Source of the DNA: Sphingomonas sp. SUN039
Lineage (GTDB): Bacteria; Pseudomonadota; Alphaproteobacteria; Sphingomonadales; Sphingomonadaceae
Direction of reading: 5' to 3'
NCBI RefSeq assembly: GCF_024758725.1
Contig: NZ_CP096972.1
Location: forward strand, 1,842,001-1,906,000
DNA: 64,000 nucleotides
The notes under the pieces are model-generated. The model did no database searches. It saw nothing but the letters and a program-made list of their open reading frames with translations, and was not told the origin of the DNA. Below are positions 43,629 to 52,625 of the stretch, in pieces. The first letter of the stretch is position 1. The number at the start of each line of letters is the position of its first letter. Position numbers and translations under genes: made by a program.

Positions 43629-44441
43629 TCAAGCCATCGTCGCCGACGCGCCGGTTCCATATCCTGGCTGCGCGGGATCGCCGAAGGCCGCCAGAATTTC
43701 CTCGCAGCGCGCGGCGAAAATCGGGCGGTAGTCGGGATGGGTGACGATGTAGGCTTGGCCCTCCTCGATCGCACGGACGACCGCGCGGCCGCTCCAGACC
43801 GGATCCATCATGCGCGGAAGGAGTGCCGCGAGCGTTTCCGGATCCGCCGCAGGGCCGTCCTTCGGATCGAGCGACATGCGGCTTTTGGTCAGCCCAGGAA
43901 ACAAGGTCGAGACCCCCACGCCGTGCGGCGCGCATTCCTGGCGCAGCGCGTCCGACAGGCCGAGCACCGCGAATTTGCTCGCCGAATAGGCACCGAATGT
44001 CCCGAACGGATTGAGGCCGTTCATCGAACTGGTGTTGACGATATGGCCGCTGCCGCGCGCCTTCATTTCGCCCGCGAAACTGGCGATGCCGTTCTGCACG
44101 CCCGTCACGTTGATCGCGAGCACGCGCGCAAACAATTCGGGCGGCACCTCTTCCAAATCCATGCGCGGCGTCGAAATCCCGGCATTGTTGCACAGGATAT
44201 CGACCGGCCCGAACCGCGCCTCCGTTGCCCCTTTCGCCGCCGCCCAGCTCTCCAGCGAGGTCACGTCGAGCGTCAGCGCCAATGCGGCATCGCCCAGCTC
44301 CGCCGCCTTGGCCTGTGCGTGGTCCAGATCGACATCGGCGAGCACGACCCGTGCGCCCTTTTCGACCAGTGCCTCGGCAATGCCCCCGCCGATGCCGCCC
44401 CCGCCGCCCGTGATGAACGCGGTCTTGCCCGCAACCTGCAT
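43629..44441 (-). CDS. Short-chain dehydrogenase/reductase (SDR)
   Basis: An SDR of 270 residues. FITGGGGGIGGGIAEA, VLADVDLD (NAD-type Asp), CNNAGISTP, NTSSMNG and YSASK carry the expected residues. The start ATG at 44441 overlaps the stop of the LuxC-like gene, with an alternative GTG one codon earlier. Position directly behind the acyl-CoA reductase suggests it acts on the aldehyde or alcohol formed there, or on a ring alcohol. It is the last gene of the LuxE - LuxC - SDR operon. Confidence 0.92.
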   Translation of the reverse strand: MQVAGKTAFITGGGGGIGGGIAEALVEKGARVVLADVDLDHAQAKAAELGDAALALTLDVTSLESWAAAKGATEARFGPVDILCNNAGISTPRMDLEEVPPELFARVLAINVTGVQNGIASFAGEMKARGSGHIVNTSSMNGLNPFGTFGAYSASKFAVLGLSDALRQECAPHGVGVSTLFPGLTKSRMSLDPKDGPAADPETLAALLPRMMDPVWSGRAVVRAIEEGQAYIVTHPDYRPIFAARCEEILAAFGDPAQPGYGTGASATMA

Positions 44442-45868
44442 CACGCCACCCCGTCCTCATTGACCATCCAGTGGACGAACCGGTGGAGCGGATACATGCC
44501 GTCCCACGGGTTGCCGGCGGTCGAAGGTCCGGCCTCGCCCAAATGATTGACCCGCTGCGCCCCGCCCGCGCCGAGCCGGTCGCGATAATCGGCGATGCGG
44601 TCGAACGGGTAAAAGCCGATCGTCTGGGTGGCGACGTTGACGTATTTCACCGCGTCGTCGAGGCGATCGACGCGCACGACATTGCCGATCTTGTTGATCG
44701 GGTGAAAATCGACCGGCGCGTCGGAGCGGATGACCAGCCCCTTGCCGTCGGTGCGGCCCCACACACCATATTCGTCGTCCATCATCATCAGTGCCTCGAC
44801 CTCTTCCTTGAGGTCGATCGCGAGCGGACGGATGTCGCCCGACGCGGCGGCCTTTTCGGCGATGCGGCGCTGGAACTTCGCGCAGAACGCATCGACCTTG
44901 TCTTCTGGCCCCTCGACGAACTGGAAGCGGCTGGCGGCGCAGGCTTCCTGATTGAGCATCATCAGGTCGGACGCGGCGAGTTCGGCGACGCGCTCCATCG
45001 TCTCTTCGCTTTCGAGCGCTTCCTTGCCGATCATCGAGATCGAGGTCTTGGGATCGAACGACACCAGCTGGAAACCGGGGCCGATATATTTGACGACGTT
45101 GTTGATCGCGTCGCCGCCGCCCCATGCAACGATCTTGTCGAAATATTGCGGGCGGTAGAGCACATTTTCGACCGCTGCATCGCCGCCACGCCAGTAAACC
45201 GCCGACATGGATTTGACGATCGGATGTTCGGAATCGATCGCCGCCATCGTCCGCAGGATCGCGACCATGTAGAAGGGATCGGCGGAGGACATCTTGAACA
45301 GGTTGATGCCTTTGACCAGCGCGCCCTGCGCCACCGACTTGACCGCGACGCCCGGCGAATTGCCCGGCAGCACATGGATCAGCCGCGGCGCATAGGCACG
45401 CACGAAGCTCTTCCGCCCGGTGAAATCCTGCTTCGGTACCCAGCCGTCGAGTGCCTTCGGATCTGGGAAATTCTGTTCGAGCTCGCGGGTCAGGATGTCC
45501 CGGTTGAGATAGGCGACGGCATGCTTGCCGACCGCTTCGAACACGGCCCGCGGCAGGATATGTGTCGAGGCCATCCGGTCGAAACACTCATGGATGTAGT
45601 CGTTGTCCGGCGCGACCAGCCGCTGGCCTGTTTCGACGAGAAAATCGATGATCTCGGACGTCGGCACGTTGAGCAGCGGCGGCACTTCGGTGCGCGGCGG
45701 CACCGCGAGATCGAGCTGCATTTTCGGCGTGGCGAAGGTGACGCCGAGATCGCGCGAACGGTGCGTCTCGTCCATCCCCTCGACGAGTTTTCCGCGATAG
45801 AAAAACGGGGCTGAAACAACGGCTTCGGTCGAGGCTTCGGGAGCCTTGAGTTCGGTCAGAGCGTTCAT
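44441..45868 (-). CDS. LuxC-like acyl-CoA reductase
   Basis: A 475-residue aldehyde-dehydrogenase-fold reductase of the LuxC family. LPGNSPGVAVKSVAQGALVKG near 167-187 and LMMLNQEACAASRFQFVEG with Cys310 as the catalytic thiol fit LuxC, whose length is about the same. In Lux systems LuxC reduces an acyl group, handed over from LuxE, to an aldehyde with NADPH. Here it follows a LuxE-like gene (overlap by ATGA) but no luciferase genes are present. The aldehyde would feed catabolism or detoxification. The SDR at 43629 is translationally linked. Confidence 0.9.
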   Translation of the reverse strand: MNALTELKAPEASTEAVVSAPFFYRGKLVEGMDETHRSRDLGVTFATPKMQLDLAVPPRTEVPPLLNVPTSEIIDFLVETGQRLVAPDNDYIHECFDRMASTHILPRAVFEAVGKHAVAYLNRDILTRELEQNFPDPKALDGWVPKQDFTGRKSFVRAYAPRLIHVLPGNSPGVAVKSVAQGALVKGINLFKMSSADPFYMVAILRTMAAIDSEHPIVKSMSAVYWRGGDAAVENVLYRPQYFDKIVAWGGGDAINNVVKYIGPGFQLVSFDPKTSISMIGKEALESEETMERVAELAASDLMMLNQEACAASRFQFVEGPEDKVDAFCAKFQRRIAEKAAASGDIRPLAIDLKEEVEALMMMDDEYGVWGRTDGKGLVIRSDAPVDFHPINKIGNVVRVDRLDDAVKYVNVATQTIGFYPFDRIADYRDRLGAGGAQRVNHLGEAGPSTAGNPWDGMYPLHRFVHWMVNEDGVA

Positions 45869-47217
45869 GCCACACCTCTTACATAAGCATCCACGGTTCC
45901 GGCGCAGCCGATCTTATCGTCGCCCTCGAGGTCGGCGAAGCGCGCGATATCGTCGCGGATCGATACGCCCTTGTTGCCGCAATGCGGGCAGGGCCGGTAG
46001 TCGATCGAAATCCTGTCGCCGGTGATCACCCCGCCCCAGCGCCCGTCGAGCGACAGGTCGAAGAATGCCGCGCGCCCCTCGACTTCGCCGTCGTAATTAT
46101 GCGCGACGGCGGTATCGCCCTCCTTGTCGAGGATGATCGGGACGACCCAGGGCGGCACATGATAGCGGCCGGTATCGCCGCATTTCGGCATGCCCGAATT
46201 GAGTTCCTGCATCGAATAATTCTGGAAATGTCGGCCTTCGGGAATGTTGAAGGTCTGGTGGACGAATTCCTGATAATCGGCCGGCAGCTGCGCGCGCTTC
46301 AATCCGCCGCCGACGTACAGGCAGTTGTCGGGGTTGAAGTCCTTGGCGCTGTAGCCTTTGTCGCGCACCGCCTTGGCGACCGCGTAGAGTCCGCTCCACA
46401 GCCCGGAGACCATCAGCTTCTTGTCGCGGTTGGCGATCAGGAAATCGGCGGTTTTGGGGATCGCCTGTTCGACGAACTGTGCGCGCTCGCGTGAGGTAGC
46501 TTCGAACGCGGCGATCTCGTCGGGCCGCGCGCTGCCGTCGGCGATCTTCTTGCGCATGACGATCTGCTTGGTCAGCGCACCGACCGTGATCGGCGGCACC
46601 GGATAGGTCCAGCGTTCGAGCGTCGGATCGCAGAACGCCGCCGCCTGCGCTTCGGCGATCTTGCGGTTTTTGGGTACGGCGGCGACCGGCGCCATGCCGA
46701 CCTGAAGCCGGTCCTGCCTGGCCTCCACACCCGAACCCCATGAAAAGACATTGACCGTATCGACCTTGGACCAGTCCATGTCCTTGTCCGACGCGATCAG
46801 CATCGCCGACTTGCCGGTGGTGCCGCTCGAAGCGGAAACATAATGCCCCTTGGCCTCCATCCGCGCGATCCATTCATCGACATCGGCGATCCCGTCGGTA
46901 TCGATCTCGATGGGGTGCGGTGAGACCGTATTCATCCATTTGGTCAGCCGGTCCCACCGCTCGTCGATCAGAAAGCTCTCGGGATAGCTCTTGTAGGCGG
47001 TGTGCGGGAACAGCAGCGGGACGATGTCGGCGATCTCGGCAATCGTCTCGGTCCCCGCCTCGCTGGCGCGGTGCTTGAGCAATTTGATCGCCTCGCGCCG
47101 CTCCTGGAACCGCTCATCGAGCGCCGCCACCTGCGTCGCGCGCAGCTCGGCGGCGGACCGGTCGAAACGATCCGCATCAGTGGCCATCGCCATCAGTTTT
47201 TCCGTTGCTGCACCCAT
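45865..47217 (-). CDS. LuxE-like acyl-protein synthetase / acid-activating ligase
   Basis: A 450-residue member of the LuxE/adenylate-forming group, longer than the usual 370 or so. SASSGTTGKS at 128-137 is the AMP/ATP-binding loop. Cys438, 12 residues from the C-terminus (KIGCAGTVDAYVRGVA), sits where LuxE carries its acyl-accepting cysteine. CPHCGNKG near 412 could bind metal or be structural. It should activate a carboxylic acid to acyl-AMP and pass it via Cys to the LuxC-like partner. It faces a TetR gene across 40 bases and is first in the operon. Confidence 0.85.
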   Translation of the reverse strand: MGAATEKLMAMATDADRFDRSAAELRATQVAALDERFQERREAIKLLKHRASEAGTETIAEIADIVPLLFPHTAYKSYPESFLIDERWDRLTKWMNTVSPHPIEIDTDGIADVDEWIARMEAKGHYVSASSGTTGKSAMLIASDKDMDWSKVDTVNVFSWGSGVEARQDRLQVGMAPVAAVPKNRKIAEAQAAAFCDPTLERWTYPVPPITVGALTKQIVMRKKIADGSARPDEIAAFEATSRERAQFVEQAIPKTADFLIANRDKKLMVSGLWSGLYAVAKAVRDKGYSAKDFNPDNCLYVGGGLKRAQLPADYQEFVHQTFNIPEGRHFQNYSMQELNSGMPKCGDTGRYHVPPWVVPIILDKEGDTAVAHNYDGEVEGRAAFFDLSLDGRWGGVITGDRISIDYRPCPHCGNKGVSIRDDIARFADLEGDDKIGCAGTVDAYVRGVA

Positions 47218-47229
47218 CGCTTGATCTCT

Positions 47230-47258
47230 CGTTTAATGGCACCTACTACGTTTCATTA
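47230..47258. promoter_or_regulatory. Intergenic repeats between LuxE-like and TetR genes
   Basis: The 40-base gap contains CGTTTAATG (47230-47238) and CGTTTCATT (47249-47257), a near-direct repeat spaced 19 bases, and TAATG/CATTA inverted ends (47234-47238, 47254-47258). It is A+T-richer than the coding flanks. A TetR binding site is possible; the symmetry is weak. Confidence 0.35.
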
Positions 47259-47917
47259 TGACCGAGTCGCTGGAAATTGCAAGCCCCCGCTCCCGCCCCG
47301 CCGCCGGTCGACCGACGAGCGATCAGGCGGCGGCTCGGCATGCAGAACTGCTCGATACGGCGCTCGACATGTTTCTCGATCGCGGGTTCGAACCGACAAC
47401 GATGGAGGGGGTCGCGGCCGCCGTCGGCATGACCAAGCGCACCATCTATGCGCGTTATGCCGATAAGGCAGCGCTGTTCATCGCCACCGTCCAGCGCGCC
47501 ATCGAACGGCTGGTCGTCGCACCCGAAACGCTCGCCGCGCTCGACAGCGGCGACCTCGAAACGACGCTAACGGCGGTCGCACGGATGCGTGTTGCGCAGG
47601 TGATGACGCCTGCGGGGCTCAAGCTCCAGCGCATCATCAACACCGAATCCTACCGCTTCCCGCAGATTTTCAACATGTCGTACGAACAGGGCGCGGGGCC
47701 GGTGATCGCCTTCCTCGCCGACCTGCTGCGCCGCCACGATAACGCGGGGGCGGTTTGCGTGGACCGGCCCGAAATGGCAGCCAATGTCTTCATGAGCATG
47801 GTCGTCAGCGGCCCCGTCCGCATCCTCGTGTCGGGCAATCTGCTGAACCAGCAAGAGATCGACGAACGCGTGACGTTCGCCGTGCGCTTGTTCCTCGATG
47901 GGGTCCGGACACGCTAG
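47258..47917 (+). CDS. TetR/AcrR family transcriptional regulator
   Basis: A 219-residue regulator. The helix-turn-helix reads TMEGVAAAVGMTKRTIYARY followed by ADKAALF, typical of TetR. Residues 130-219 form the AefR-like C-terminal ligand domain (VAQVMTPAGLKLQRIINTES). It is divergent from the LuxE-like gene with only 40 bases between start codons and 15 bases before the MFS gene, so it probably controls the whole LuxC/LuxE unit. The ligand could be a free acid or aldehyde. Confidence 0.9.
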   Translation: MTESLEIASPRSRPAAGRPTSDQAAARHAELLDTALDMFLDRGFEPTTMEGVAAAVGMTKRTIYARYADKAALFIATVQRAIERLVVAPETLAALDSGDLETTLTAVARMRVAQVMTPAGLKLQRIINTESYRFPQIFNMSYEQGAGPVIAFLADLLRRHDNAGAVCVDRPEMAANVFMSMVVSGPVRILVSGNLLNQQEIDERVTFAVRLFLDGVRTR

Positions 47918-47932
47918 GAGAAGAGGCCGGAT

Positions 47933-49156
47933 ATGCACAGTCAGCCCGGGTATCTGGACGAGCTCAAGGCGCATCTGCGCCCGCTGGCCGCTGCGACCAT
48001 CGGCATCGCGTTCGGGTTGTCGATCAACAACTACACGTCCAGCCTGTTCGGTGCGCAGCTGATCCACGAGTTCGGCTGGGCCAAGGCCGAGTTTGCCAAG
48101 ATCGCTGTCTTCGCCATCCTGCTGGTGCCGATGTTCCCCGTCATCGGTCGCCTGACCGACGTGCTCGGCGTCCGCTTTGCCGCCGCTATCGGGGTGATCG
48201 GGATGCCGATCACCTTTGTCGGCCTCGCCAACATGAGCGGTAACATCAACACCTTCTTCGCGCTGACCGTGGCGCAGATCCTGACCGGCGGGTTCCTGAC
48301 CTCGACGGTGTTCAACCGTGTCGTCGCCGAGCGGTTTACCGTCGCGCGCGGAATTGCCTTTGCGATCATCATGACCGGGCCGCCAGTGTCGGGCGGACTC
48401 GCGGCGTGGGCGTTGGGGCCGTTGATGGTCGATTACGGATGGCGCGGCGGCTATCTGTTTCTTGGGGGCCTGGTGCTGGTGTTCGGCATTCTCGCGCTGA
48501 TCCTGCTTCCGGCCAAATCGCCCGTTCGCCAGCACCAGCCATCTACGCTCCGCAAGGATTTCGGCACCATCGCGCGGCACCCCGTATTCTGGCTGGCGTC
48601 GCTCGGCATGTTCCTGTGCAACCTGCCGCAAGCGCTCGGCTCATCGCAGCTCATGCTGATGCTTCAAGAGAATGGCGTCGCGCTGTCGGCATCCTTCTTT
48701 GTCGCGCTCTATCCGTTCGGCGTCGTCATCGGGCGGTTCGCCACGGGCGCCGCGCTCGACCGTTATCCGACCCATATCGTGGGCGCCATCGGGCTTGCGC
48801 TGCCCGCACTCGGCTTCGTGCTGCTCGCCGGCCCTTATGACGGCGCATTGCTGGTCGGGTTTTCGGTCCTGCTGATGGGGCTGGCGCAAGGGGCGGAAGG
48901 CGATGTCGCCGCCTATGCCGTTGCGCGGCACTTCCCGATCTCGATCTTCGCCTCGGCGATGGGTCCGGTCAACGCCGCGACCGCGCTCGGGGCTTCGCTG
49001 GGCGGCGCAGTGCTGGTACCGATGCTCGCGCGCTGGGACAATTACGTCCCGTTCCTGATCTTCTCCGCCGTGGTCACGCTGCTCGGTGGAATCGCGCTGT
49101 TCCTCATGGGGCGATATCCGATGCTGCCCGAAGAACCGGTAACTCTTCATGACTGA
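47933..49156 (+). CDS. MFS transporter
   Basis: Major facilitator of 407 residues, about 12 helices, with VIGRLTDVLGVR as motif A and GAEGDVAAYAVARHF as in the transporters at 5544 and 12365. The ATG at 47933 has AGGAGAAGAG upstream. It follows the TetR gene in the same direction and overlaps the SDR start by 8 bases. It is likely the carrier for the acid handled by the LuxE/LuxC module. Confidence 0.92.
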   Translation: MHSQPGYLDELKAHLRPLAAATIGIAFGLSINNYTSSLFGAQLIHEFGWAKAEFAKIAVFAILLVPMFPVIGRLTDVLGVRFAAAIGVIGMPITFVGLANMSGNINTFFALTVAQILTGGFLTSTVFNRVVAERFTVARGIAFAIIMTGPPVSGGLAAWALGPLMVDYGWRGGYLFLGGLVLVFGILALILLPAKSPVRQHQPSTLRKDFGTIARHPVFWLASLGMFLCNLPQALGSSQLMLMLQENGVALSASFFVALYPFGVVIGRFATGAALDRYPTHIVGAIGLALPALGFVLLAGPYDGALLVGFSVLLMGLAQGAEGDVAAYAVARHFPISIFASAMGPVNAATALGASLGGAVLVPMLARWDNYVPFLIFSAVVTLLGGIALFLMGRYPMLPEEPVTLHD

Positions 49157-49991
49157 GACGCGAACCGCCGTCATCACCGGTGCCAGTTCGGGCATCGGCA
49201 AGGAAGCGGCCAAGGCGCTCGCCGCATGCGGGTGGCACGTGATCGGACAAGGTCGCGACGCCGCGCGGTCCGCCGCTGCCGAGGCCGAAATCCGCGCTGT
49301 CGCCACCGGTCGCGTCGATATGCTGAGCTGCGATCTGTCGCTGCTGTCCGACACGGCGCGCATGGCCGACGAGATCGCCGCACTGACGCCCTGCATCGAC
49401 GTTATGCTCTGCAACGCAGGCGGAATGCGGCAGGAACTGGTGGTCACCCCAGAGGGCAATGACGCGAGTTTCGCGGGCAATCACCTCGGCCATTTCCTGC
49501 TCGTCCAGCAGTTGATGCCGCAGCTACGCGCCGCCGGACATGCCCGCGTGATCAGCACGACGTCGGACGGCAGCTTTTATTGCAAGAGGATCGACTGGGA
49601 CGATCTGCAACTGCTGCACAAATGGGATTCAGGTGCGTCCTATTGCCTGGTCAAGCTGTGCAACGTGCTGTTCACCCGCGAACTGGCGAGGCGGGGCGCG
49701 GCGGACGGCATCGTCGCGCACGCCTTCCATCCCGGCGTGGTCGGCAGCAATTTCACCAGCCATGTGCCCGAATCCACCCGCACTTATATGGCAACGCTCG
49801 ACGCGCAGATGCCCGAAGTCGCCGCGCAACCTTTGGTGTGGCTGGCTACATCGGCGGAGGCGGGAGCATCGACCGGCCTATACTGGAACAAGGGCGTCAG
49901 CGAGGCACCCAACCCGATCGCGCTCGACGATGAAATCGCCGCTCGGCTGTGGGCAGAGAGCGAAAAGCTGATCGCACAAGCCGGGTTCTGA
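49149..49991 (+). CDS. SDR, retinol-dehydrogenase-like
   Basis: An SDR of 280 residues resembling the retinol/protochlorophyllide-type branch: ITGASSGIGKEAAKAL, LSCDLSLLSDTA, LCNAGG in place of NNAG, and YCLVK with Tyr and Lys. The Ser is in ISTTSDGSF. The start overlaps the MFS stop by 8 bases. Ends convergently with lpdA after a 20-base gap, which marks the border between the catabolic island and housekeeping genes. A lipophilic aldehyde or alcohol is a plausible substrate, matching a LuxC product. Confidence 0.9.
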   Translation: MTETRTAVITGASSGIGKEAAKALAACGWHVIGQGRDAARSAAAEAEIRAVATGRVDMLSCDLSLLSDTARMADEIAALTPCIDVMLCNAGGMRQELVVTPEGNDASFAGNHLGHFLLVQQLMPQLRAAGHARVISTTSDGSFYCKRIDWDDLQLLHKWDSGASYCLVKLCNVLFTRELARRGAADGIVAHAFHPGVVGSNFTSHVPESTRTYMATLDAQMPEVAAQPLVWLATSAEAGASTGLYWNKGVSEAPNPIALDDEIAARLWAESEKLIAQAGF

Positions 49992-50011
49992 CGCGTCTAA
50001 CCACGCTACCG

Positions 50012-51406
50012 CTAGATGTGGATCGCCTTCCCGCGGACCCCCATCGCCGCTTCCTTCAGCGCCTCGCTGTGCGTCGGGTGGGCGTGGCAGGTGTAGGCGA
50101 TGTCCTCGCTGGTCGCGCCGAATTCCATTGCCTGTGCGGCCTGGGCGATCATGGTGCCGGCGAGCGACGAGATGATGTGGACGCCCAGCACGCGGTCGGT
50201 CTTGGCGTCCGCGATGACTTTTACGAAGCCGTCGGTGTCGCGGTTCGTCTTGGCCCTGCTGTTGCCTGCGAAGGGGAATTTGCCGACCTTGATCTCGCCG
50301 CGCTCCTTGGCGGCTTCTTCGGTCAGCCCGACGCCCGCGATTTCGGGATGGGTATAGGCGACGCTGGGGATGACGTCGTGGTTCACGATGCCGGTCAGCC
50401 CCGCGATGTTCTCGGCGACCGCGATCCCCTCATCCTCGGCCTTGTGCGCCAGCATCGGGCCGGGCACGACATCGCCGATTGCCCAGATGCCGGGGACGGC
50501 AGTGCGGAAATCATGCGCGATTTCGATCTGTCCGCGCGCATTGACGGCGAGGCCCGCCTTGTCGAGCGACAGGCCATCAGTGTTGGGACGGCGACCGATA
50601 CTGACGAGGACCGCGTCGGCACTGAGCGTCTCGCCCGCGCCACCGGCGGCGGGTTCGACGGTGACGGTTGCCTTGCCGCCCTTGACCGCAACGCCCGTCA
50701 CCTTGGTCGAAGTCTTGAACTCGAAACCCTGTTTCTTGAAAATCTTGGCCGCTTCCTTGCGGACTTCGCCGTCCATGCCGGGCATGATCTGGTCGAGATA
50801 TTCGACGACCGTGACCTTGGCACCGAGGCGCAGCCAGACGCTCCCGAGCTCCAGCCCGATGATGCCGCCGCCGATGACGACCAGATGCTGGGGCACCTTG
50901 GGCAGCGCGAGCGCGCCGGTCGAGTCCACGACGACCTTCTGATCGACCTCGACGCCGGGGAGCGGGGTAACGCTCGAGCCGGTAGCGATCACGATGTTCT
51001 TGGCGCGGACCGACTGCCCAGCGATAACCACTGTATCGGCGCTGGTGAACGCGGCGCGGCCCTTCAGCCATTCGACCTTGTTCTTCTTGAACAGGAACGC
51101 GATGCCGCCGGTCAGTTCCTTGACTGCGAGCGCCTTCTCCGCGTGCATCTGGTCGAGGTCGAGCGTCGCACCGGCAATATTGATCCCGAATTTGGCGAGC
51201 GCGCCGCTGTGCGCTTCCTCGTACAATTCGGACGCGTGGAGCAGCGCTTTCGACGGAATGCAGCCGACGTTGAGGCACGTGCCGCCCAGCGTCTCGCGGC
51301 TCTCGACACACGCGGTCTTGAGGCCGAGCTGCGCGGCACGGATCGCCGCGACATAGCCGCCGGGACCGCTGCCGATGACGAGGACGTCATAGTCGTAATC
51401 TGCCAC
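50012..51406 (-). CDS. lpdA: Dihydrolipoyl dehydrogenase (E3)
   Basis: A 464-residue flavoprotein disulfide reductase that reoxidises dihydrolipoamide of 2-oxoacid dehydrogenase complexes with NAD+. The FAD loop VIGSGPGGYVAAIRAA is near 10-25, the redox disulfide Cys44/Cys49 lies in GGTCLNVGCIPSKALLH, the NAD loop GGGIIGLELGSVW is near 180, and HAHPTHSEALKEA carries the His-Glu pair. It is the last gene of the sucA-sucB-lpdA block, 13 bases after sucB. It may also serve the stand-alone lipoyl protein at 36431. Confidence 0.97.
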   Translation of the reverse strand: MADYDYDVLVIGSGPGGYVAAIRAAQLGLKTACVESRETLGGTCLNVGCIPSKALLHASELYEEAHSGALAKFGINIAGATLDLDQMHAEKALAVKELTGGIAFLFKKNKVEWLKGRAAFTSADTVVIAGQSVRAKNIVIATGSSVTPLPGVEVDQKVVVDSTGALALPKVPQHLVVIGGGIIGLELGSVWLRLGAKVTVVEYLDQIMPGMDGEVRKEAAKIFKKQGFEFKTSTKVTGVAVKGGKATVTVEPAAGGAGETLSADAVLVSIGRRPNTDGLSLDKAGLAVNARGQIEIAHDFRTAVPGIWAIGDVVPGPMLAHKAEDEGIAVAENIAGLTGIVNHDVIPSVAYTHPEIAGVGLTEEAAKERGEIKVGKFPFAGNSRAKTNRDTDGFVKVIADAKTDRVLGVHIISSLAGTMIAQAAQAMEFGATSEDIAYTCHAHPTHSEALKEAAMGVRGKAIHI

Positions 51407-51419
51407 GTGGGGCTACTCC

Positions 51420-52616
51420 TTACAGGTCGATCAGCAACCGCGTCGGGTCTTCGATCGCTTCCTTGACGGTTTTCAGGAAGGTGACCGCCTCGCGCCCGTC
51501 GATGAGGCGGTGGTCGTAGCTGAGCGCGAGGTACATCATCGGGCGGATCACGATCTGGCCGTCGCGGACGACGGGGCGGTCCTCGATGCGGTGGAGGCCC
51601 AGTACTGCCGACTGCGGGGGATTGATGATCGGCGTCGACATCAGCCCGCCGAACACGCCGCCGTTGCTGATCGTGAAGGTGCCGCCCTTCATGTCGTCCA
51701 TGGTCAGCGTGCCGGCCTTGGCCTTTGCGCCGAGTTCGCCGATGGCCTTCTCGATGCCCGCGAACGACATTTTGTCGGCGTTGCGGACAACGGGGACGAC
51801 GAGGCCGTTGGGCGCGCTGACCGCGACCGACACGTCGAGATAGTCGAAATAGACGATTTCCTCGCCGTCGATCTGCGCGTTTACGGCGGGGATGTCCTTC
51901 GCCGCCAGCACCACCGCCTTGGTGAAAAAGCTCATGAGCCCCAGGCGCACACCGTGCTTCTTTTCGAAGCTGTCCTTGTAGCGCGCGCGCGCGTCCATCA
52001 CCGCGCCCATATCGACGTCGTTGAATGTCGTCAGCATCGCGGCAGTGTTCTGCGCGTCCTTGAGCCGCTTCGCGACGGTCTGGCGCAGGCGCGTCATGCG
52101 GATGCGTTCCTCGCGGCGTTCGCCCGTCGGCGCGGGAGCAGCAGCGGGCGCAGGCGCGGCAGCCGGCGCAGCCGGTGCGGCGGGCGTCGGCGCGGGGGCC
52201 GACATCACATCCTCCTTTGTGAGCCGACCGTCCTTGCCGGTGCCCTTGATCGAAGAAGGATCGACGCCCTTTTCAAGGACAAGGCGACGGACCGAAGGCG
52301 ACAAGGTCGGCGCAACGGCTTCGGTCGCCGGTACGGCCACCGGCGCGGATGCTGCGGGGGCAGCAGCGACCGCACCGGCCCCGGCTTCCACGGTCGCAAT
52401 CGTCGACCCCACATTCACCGTATCGCCGACCTTGACCAGCTGTTCGCCCATCACGCCCGCGACGGGCGCAGGCACTTCGACCGACACCTTGTCGGTCTCC
52501 AGCGACGCAATCGGCTCGTCGGCGGCAACCGCTTCGCCCGGCTTCTTCAGCCATTCGCCCAAGGTCGCTTCGGTAATCGATTCGCCCAGCACGGGCACTT
52601 TGACTTCGGTGCTCAT
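51420..52616 (-). CDS. sucB: 2-oxoglutarate dehydrogenase E2, dihydrolipoyl succinyltransferase
   Basis: A 398-residue E2. The single lipoyl domain has Lys43 in [11 protein letters not shown]; an Ala/Pro-rich linker follows; the subunit-binding domain is [20 protein letters not shown]; a second long Ala/Pro linker leads to the catalytic domain with [16 protein letters not shown]. It transfers succinyl from the lipoyl arm to CoA. The long linkers cause extended open frames on the opposite strand that are not genes. It lies nine bases after sucA and 13 before lpdA. Confidence 0.97.
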   Translation of the reverse strand: MSTEVKVPVLGESITEATLGEWLKKPGEAVAADEPIASLETDKVSVEVPAPVAGVMGEQLVKVGDTVNVGSTIATVEAGAGAVAAAPAASAPVAVPATEAVAPTLSPSVRRLVLEKGVDPSSIKGTGKDGRLTKEDVMSAPAPTPAAPAAPAAAPAPAAAPAPTGERREERIRMTRLRQTVAKRLKDAQNTAAMLTTFNDVDMGAVMDARARYKDSFEKKHGVRLGLMSFFTKAVVLAAKDIPAVNAQIDGEEIVYFDYLDVSVAVSAPNGLVVPVVRNADKMSFAGIEKAIGELGAKAKAGTLTMDDMKGGTFTISNGGVFGGLMSTPIINPPQSAVLGLHRIEDRPVVRDGQIVIRPMMYLALSYDHRLIDGREAVTFLKTVKEAIEDPTRLLIDL

Positions 52617-52625
52617 TTCAGCTCC

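Noticed and set aside
44441-47217. Bioluminescence (lux) operon
   Set aside because: Only LuxC- and LuxE-like genes are present; the LLM oxidoreductase at 18145 is a generic family member 25 kb away and not LuxA or LuxB.
49992-50011. Rho-independent terminator between the SDR and lpdA
   Set aside because: The 20-base gap has only a weak CCAC/GTGG pairing and no T-run.
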